From the NCBI GenBank assembly GCA_022712835.1, contig JAFLJU010000697.1, positions 1 through 8,327 on the forward strand: a stretch of 8,327 bases of DNA. The letters run 5' to 3'. The notes under the pieces are model-generated. The model was not told the origin of the DNA and ran no database searches. It was given only the letters and a program-made list of their open reading frames with translations. Source of the stretch: Desulfobacteraceae bacterium (lineage in GTDB: Bacteria; Desulfobacterota; Desulfobacteria; Desulfobacterales; Desulfobacteraceae). The number at the start of each line of letters is the position of its first letter. The first letter of the stretch is position 1. Position numbers and translations under genes: made by a program. Below, one piece after another: positions 5,680 to 8,327 of this stretch.

Positions 5680-6405
5680 TCAGCTCTTCCCATGCAGTTT
5701 CAAGGTAGCTGCATAGGGAACAAACAGTGCTGCATAATCCTTGAGTCCCTTTTTCAATAGCATGGAAATATGATCGATTTCATCAAGGTTCACCACCAAA
5801 TTGGCACTCAGGGTCAGTGCCTCAAGGTCAAAAAGGGTGTGCAGGGAATCCCCCAGGAGAATATAATAGATATTGCGCCGTTTGGCCATGCTCATCTGCA
5901 TCATAAAGGCATGAAAATCCTGTTCTTCAAGGGACTTGCCATCATACTCACAAAAAAAGGCCACCACAGAATACTCCTTGAAGCGCATGCTGTTAATGGC
6001 CTGGTCAATATCCTCTGGAATATAAATCTGATACTGATTTTCCCCAAGGCCCTGGCTCACCTTTTCCCGGATGGCAAGTTCCGAAATTATTACCATTGCC
6101 GTGGGCACATCATCCAGCACATCGGATTCCGTGGCCTCTCCTGACTTAAGCCAGGAAATATCCGGGGCCTGGGGAGGAAGGACCGACACATTGACAGCGC
6201 CTTTTTTTTCAGGTTCTTTTTCTTCCGGTTCTTTGGAGCCGGGCACATTCCCCTCTTTGTTGAGTTCTATGGAAATTTTACACTTGGGACAGGCAAACTT
6301 AAGTGTTCGCCCGGGCCCGAGTGCGCCAAGGGCCTGGGACAATTTTTGACTGTGGGCTTCTGAAAATCGCAGCATGGTGCTGCAATGGGGGCATTGAGAA
6401 ATCAT
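5680..6405 (-). CDS. Zinc-ribbon protein with a degenerate receiver-like domain, function unknown
   Basis: A 241-residue, probably cytoplasmic protein. The N-terminus is a zinc ribbon with C5/C8 and C39/C42 in two CxxC pairs, like the MJ0042-type ribbons that begin many Desulfobacterota and Myxococcota proteins. A charged, Pro/Glu/Lys-rich linker (about 52-100) follows. Residues about 102-222 have the alternating strand/helix pattern of a response-regulator receiver, for example AMVIISE as strand 1 and YSVVAFF as strand 3. The phosphoacceptor position after strand 3 reads C152-E-Y-D, and no conserved Asp pair or KP motif is visible, so phosphorylation is unlikely. The start ATG has AAGGA 6 nt upstream, and this site overlaps the stop codon of the PilT-like gene 9 bases away, which suggests translational coupling. 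The function is unknown; the context hints at a regulator or partner of the ATPase. Confidence 0.75.
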   Translation of the reverse strand: MISQCPHCSTMLRFSEAHSQKLSQALGALGPGRTLKFACPKCKISIELNKEGNVPGSKEPEEKEPEKKGAVNVSVLPPQAPDISWLKSGEATESDVLDDVPTAMVIISELAIREKVSQGLGENQYQIYIPEDIDQAINSMRFKEYSVVAFFCEYDGKSLEEQDFHAFMMQMSMAKRRNIYYILLGDSLHTLFDLEALTLSANLVVNLDEIDHISMLLKKGLKDYAALFVPYAATLKLHGKS

Positions 6406-6414
6406 GACTTTTCC

Positions 6415-7632
6415 TTATGGTTTAGGAGACTCATCCGTTGTTCCACCTGATTTTTCATCTGATATATCTTCCGCTTCCTCTGTTTTCCAGTCAATGGACA
6501 ACCCTTCAATGGCCGAGGTTTTTTCCCCTTTTTCCCGCTTTAAAATATCCAACCCCTGGGACAGCACATTTCGATGGGAACAATAGGCAAAGGCGGTCTC
6601 CTCTGAAATTTTATCCTCCTGGAACAAGTCCAGGATATGCTGGTCAAAAGTCTGCATACCAAAGGCCTTTGAGTTGTTGATCACGTCATTGATGGTCTTG
6701 CCTTCGGATTCACCATTGAGGACAATATCATTGATCCTCAGATTCATCCCCAGAATCTCCAATGCCGCAATCCTGCCCCCGCCGTTTTTAGGCAGTAGCC
6801 GCTGGCAAACAATATACCGGATGGTATCCGCCAGACGATGGCGAATTTGGGGTTGTTCTTCCTGGTCAAACATACCCAGGATTCGATTAATGGTCTGACC
6901 GGCATCCACGGTGTGGAGGGTACTGACCACCAGGTGGCCCGTTTCCGCAGCAGCCAACCCGATTTCCATGGTTTCCCTGTCCCGCATCTCCCCCACCAGT
7001 ATCACCTTGGGGGCCTGGCGAAGGGCAGCCCTGAGGCCTGTGGGAAAACTATCAAAATCATTGCCCAGCTCCCTTTGGTTAAAGGTGGCCTTTTTATGGG
7101 GATGGACAAACTCCACCGGATCTTCCAGGGTGACCACATGGATGGATTTTTCCTCGTTGATCTGATTGAGCAGCGCCGCCAGAGTCGTGGATTTCCCGGA
7201 CCCCGTGGACCCTGTGACAAGGATGAGTCCGTTTTTCTCCTCCCCCATTTTATGAAAAATTGGGGGCAGTCCCAATTTTTCGATGCTGGGGATGGTGGTT
7301 TCCAGTTTTCGTAAAATCGTGGTCAAGTGGTTTTTCTGTTTAAAAATATTCACCCGGAACCTAGCCTTGTTGCCGAGCCAATAGGACATATCACAGGACC
7401 CGGTTGTCACAAGGTCTTCCAGAAGCCTGGGATCCCCGCCAATAAGATTCAAGGCAAACACCTCTGCCTGGAAAGGGGTCAGCTCCTTAAAGGGCGGCGC
7501 AACAGGCACATTGACAAGCTGCCCCGAAGACTCCACCTGGAGATGCTTTCCCACGGTCACATTCAGATCGGATACGTTGCCGAAGGTCTCCAGCATACAG
7601 GTAATCCAATAATCAATTTCAGGCTGTTTCAT
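6415..7632 (-). CDS. PilT/PilU-like type IV pilus retraction ATPase
   Basis: A hexameric secretion-type ATPase of 405 residues; PilT proteins are usually about 345-380. Seen motifs: Walker A GSTGSGKST (141-149), Asp box around TLEDPVEF (168-175), Walker B KVILVGEMRD (209-218), and His box AAAETGHLVVSTLHT (227-241). The N-terminal PAS-like domain is about residues 1-115. The family normally pulls pilin subunits out of the pilus at the inner-membrane base, driving twitching. Where PilT has AIRNLIRE, this protein has the diverged NLRINDIVLNGE (297-308), so it may be a PilU-type accessory or a specialised paralogue. The C-terminus (about 371-405) is an extra, disordered, acidic tail. ATG start with AAGGA 8 nt upstream. 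It heads a minus-strand operon with the zinc-ribbon gene directly behind it. No pilin or pilus-assembly gene is present in the window. Confidence 0.88.
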   Translation of the reverse strand: MKQPEIDYWITCMLETFGNVSDLNVTVGKHLQVESSGQLVNVPVAPPFKELTPFQAEVFALNLIGGDPRLLEDLVTTGSCDMSYWLGNKARFRVNIFKQKNHLTTILRKLETTIPSIEKLGLPPIFHKMGEEKNGLILVTGSTGSGKSTTLAALLNQINEEKSIHVVTLEDPVEFVHPHKKATFNQRELGNDFDSFPTGLRAALRQAPKVILVGEMRDRETMEIGLAAAETGHLVVSTLHTVDAGQTINRILGMFDQEEQPQIRHRLADTIRYIVCQRLLPKNGGGRIAALEILGMNLRINDIVLNGESEGKTINDVINNSKAFGMQTFDQHILDLFQEDKISEETAFAYCSHRNVLSQGLDILKREKGEKTSAIEGLSIDWKTEEAEDISDEKSGGTTDESPKP

Positions 7633-7700
7633 GGTCTGTTTCCTTAATTTTCTGAGAAATCAGGTCATTTCAAATCCCTAAACCAAGGCCAGTAAAGAAT

Positions 7701-7737
7701 TTTCCCCCACCGGTCCGTGGAAAGGGTTATTTTTTTT
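7701..7737 (+). terminator. Weak plus-strand terminator-like hairpin with a T8 run
   Basis: CCAC (7707-7710) pairs with GTGG (7717-7720), and TTT (7701-7703) with AAA (7721-7723) across a C bulge. Eight T residues follow at 7730-7737 after a 6-base gap. Read on the plus strand this resembles an intrinsic terminator, but no plus-strand gene lies upstream, so it could only stop antisense transcription across the PilT-like gene. It may also be chance. Confidence 0.25.
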
Positions 7738-7761
7738 GTTTAAGAACTTTTGGAATAAAAA

Positions 7762-7790
7762 AATTTACCATAGAAGCGAAATCAGCACAA
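7762..7790 (-). promoter_or_regulatory. Probable sigma-70-type promoter of the PilT-like operon
   Basis: On the minus strand TTGTGC (7785-7790) and TAAATT (7762-7767) are 17 bases apart. A TGG directly before the -10 box gives an extended -10. Each hexamer partly matches consensus. Transcription would start near 7755, leaving a leader of about 120 nt before the PilT-like start. It lies just past the end of trmL, in the only sizeable gap upstream of the operon. Confidence 0.4.
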
Positions 7791-7801
7791 GACTTAAGTA
7801 A

Positions 7802-8296
7802 TTAACTATTTGACGACAAATCCCCTTTAATGATTAGCCCGGTAAAAGCGCATTGCCGCATGACCTCATACCCCATGATCGCCACAGTATTGGCCAGGTT
7901 TAAGGATCGGGCATTGGCTGTCATGGGGATTCTGACGCAGGTATCTTGGTTTTCCAGGAGCAACGCTTGGGGAAGCCCCACAGACTCCTTGCCAAAAACC
8001 AAATAGACCGTTGTTTCATAGGCGAACTGATCACATCGGTGGGTCGCTTTTCTTGAAAGAAACACTTTTTGTCCCCGGGGATTTTTTTCAAGAAAATCTG
8101 TATAATCCCTATAATATGCCACATCCAGTTCTTTCCAATAATCCATGCCGGCACGCTTTAGATATTTATCTTCAATGGAGAATCCCAAGGGTTCCACCAG
8201 ATGCAGCTTAGCACCCATGGCCATACAGATTCTGCCGATATTTCCCGTATTCTGGGGTATTTCCGGTTCCAATAATACAATATTCAAGTTCTTCAT
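7802..8296 (-). CDS. trmL: tRNA (cytidine/uridine(34)-2'-O)-methyltransferase TrmL
   Basis: A SPOUT-class methyltransferase of 164 residues, close to the roughly 157 of E. coli TrmL (YibK). It transfers a methyl group from S-adenosylmethionine to the 2'-O of the wobble nucleotide 34 in certain leucine tRNAs, acting as a dimer in the cytoplasm. The three SPOUT motifs are clear: EPEIPQNTGNIGR (10-22), YLVFGKESVGLP (98-109) and IPMTANARSLNLANTVAI (123-140). The last two form the trefoil knot that holds the cofactor. The start is fixed because an in-frame TGA (8297-8299) immediately precedes the ATG, and AAGGTGG (8301-8307) lies 4 nt upstream. An overlapping out-of-frame ATG (8298-8300) sits between them. 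The gap of about 170 bases to the PilT-like gene and a promoter there suggest separate transcription. Confidence 0.92.
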   Translation of the reverse strand: MKNLNIVLLEPEIPQNTGNIGRICMAMGAKLHLVEPLGFSIEDKYLKRAGMDYWKELDVAYYRDYTDFLEKNPRGQKVFLSRKATHRCDQFAYETTVYLVFGKESVGLPQALLLENQDTCVRIPMTANARSLNLANTVAIMGYEVMRQCAFTGLIIKGDLSSNS

Positions 8297-8327
8297 TCAT
8301 CCACCTTAATTTTTAAAAAAATGGATT

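Noticed and set aside
6838..7314. Plus-strand 158-residue frame opposite the PilT-like gene
   Set aside because: It is the complement of the conserved Walker and His-box region and has no supporting ribosome-binding site or known motif.
1..8327. CRISPR array, tRNA or rRNA genes, core chemotaxis genes (cheA, cheW, cheR, cheB), defence or toxin-antitoxin system
   Set aside because: No regularly spaced repeats, cloverleaf or rRNA-like sequence, and no matching protein motifs were found on either strand.

Overview
The window looks like chromosomal DNA of a Gram-negative bacterium of the Desulfobacterota, most likely a Desulfobacterales-type sulfate reducer. This placement is an inference. It rests on the chemoreceptor's C-terminal tail style (Asp/Glu-rich ending in DFKDF), a PAS-type sigma-54 activator with a C-x10-C-x2-C motif, and moderate base composition with an AT-richer left side. 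No rRNA, tRNA or CRISPR array was seen.

Layout. (1) Positions 1-33, minus strand: the first 11 codons of a transposase, read as IS110 family from the start MRKIVKYIGLD. Its leader (34-114) can fold so that the Shine-Dalgarno sequence is paired; 34-436 has no convincing gene. (2) Positions 437-1849, plus strand: a PAS/AAA+/Fis-type sigma-54-dependent activator. (3) Positions 1850-2115: a regulatory intergenic region with two GGGT/ACCC dyads followed by a well-spaced sigma-54 promoter (GG-N10-GC). (4) Positions 2116-4849, plus strand: an operon of a stand-alone receiver (CheY-like) protein and a methyl-accepting chemotaxis protein whose periplasmic region holds three complete CZB zinc-binding domains. 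(5) A strong hairpin at 4874-4899 between convergent transcription units, then three tandem 17-bp repeats that run into the end of the next gene. (6) Positions 4949-7632, minus strand: an apparent operon of a PilT-like retraction ATPase, a zinc-ribbon protein with a degenerate receiver-like domain, and an exported rhodanese-domain protein. (7) Positions 7802-8296, minus strand: TrmL, a tRNA wobble 2'-O-methyltransferase.

How the genes may work together. The left half reads as a self-contained sensory module. The activator at 437 is the natural candidate to bind the dyads and switch on the sigma-54 promoter of the receiver/chemoreceptor operon. Its cysteine-bearing PAS domain and the receptor's triple Cys/His zinc sites suggest a metal or redox stimulus, which is inference. 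No cheA, cheW, cheR or cheB is present, so the receptor must use a core pathway encoded elsewhere. The right half is a pilus-retraction-type ATPase with two companion genes of unknown role. No pilin or assembly gene is present.
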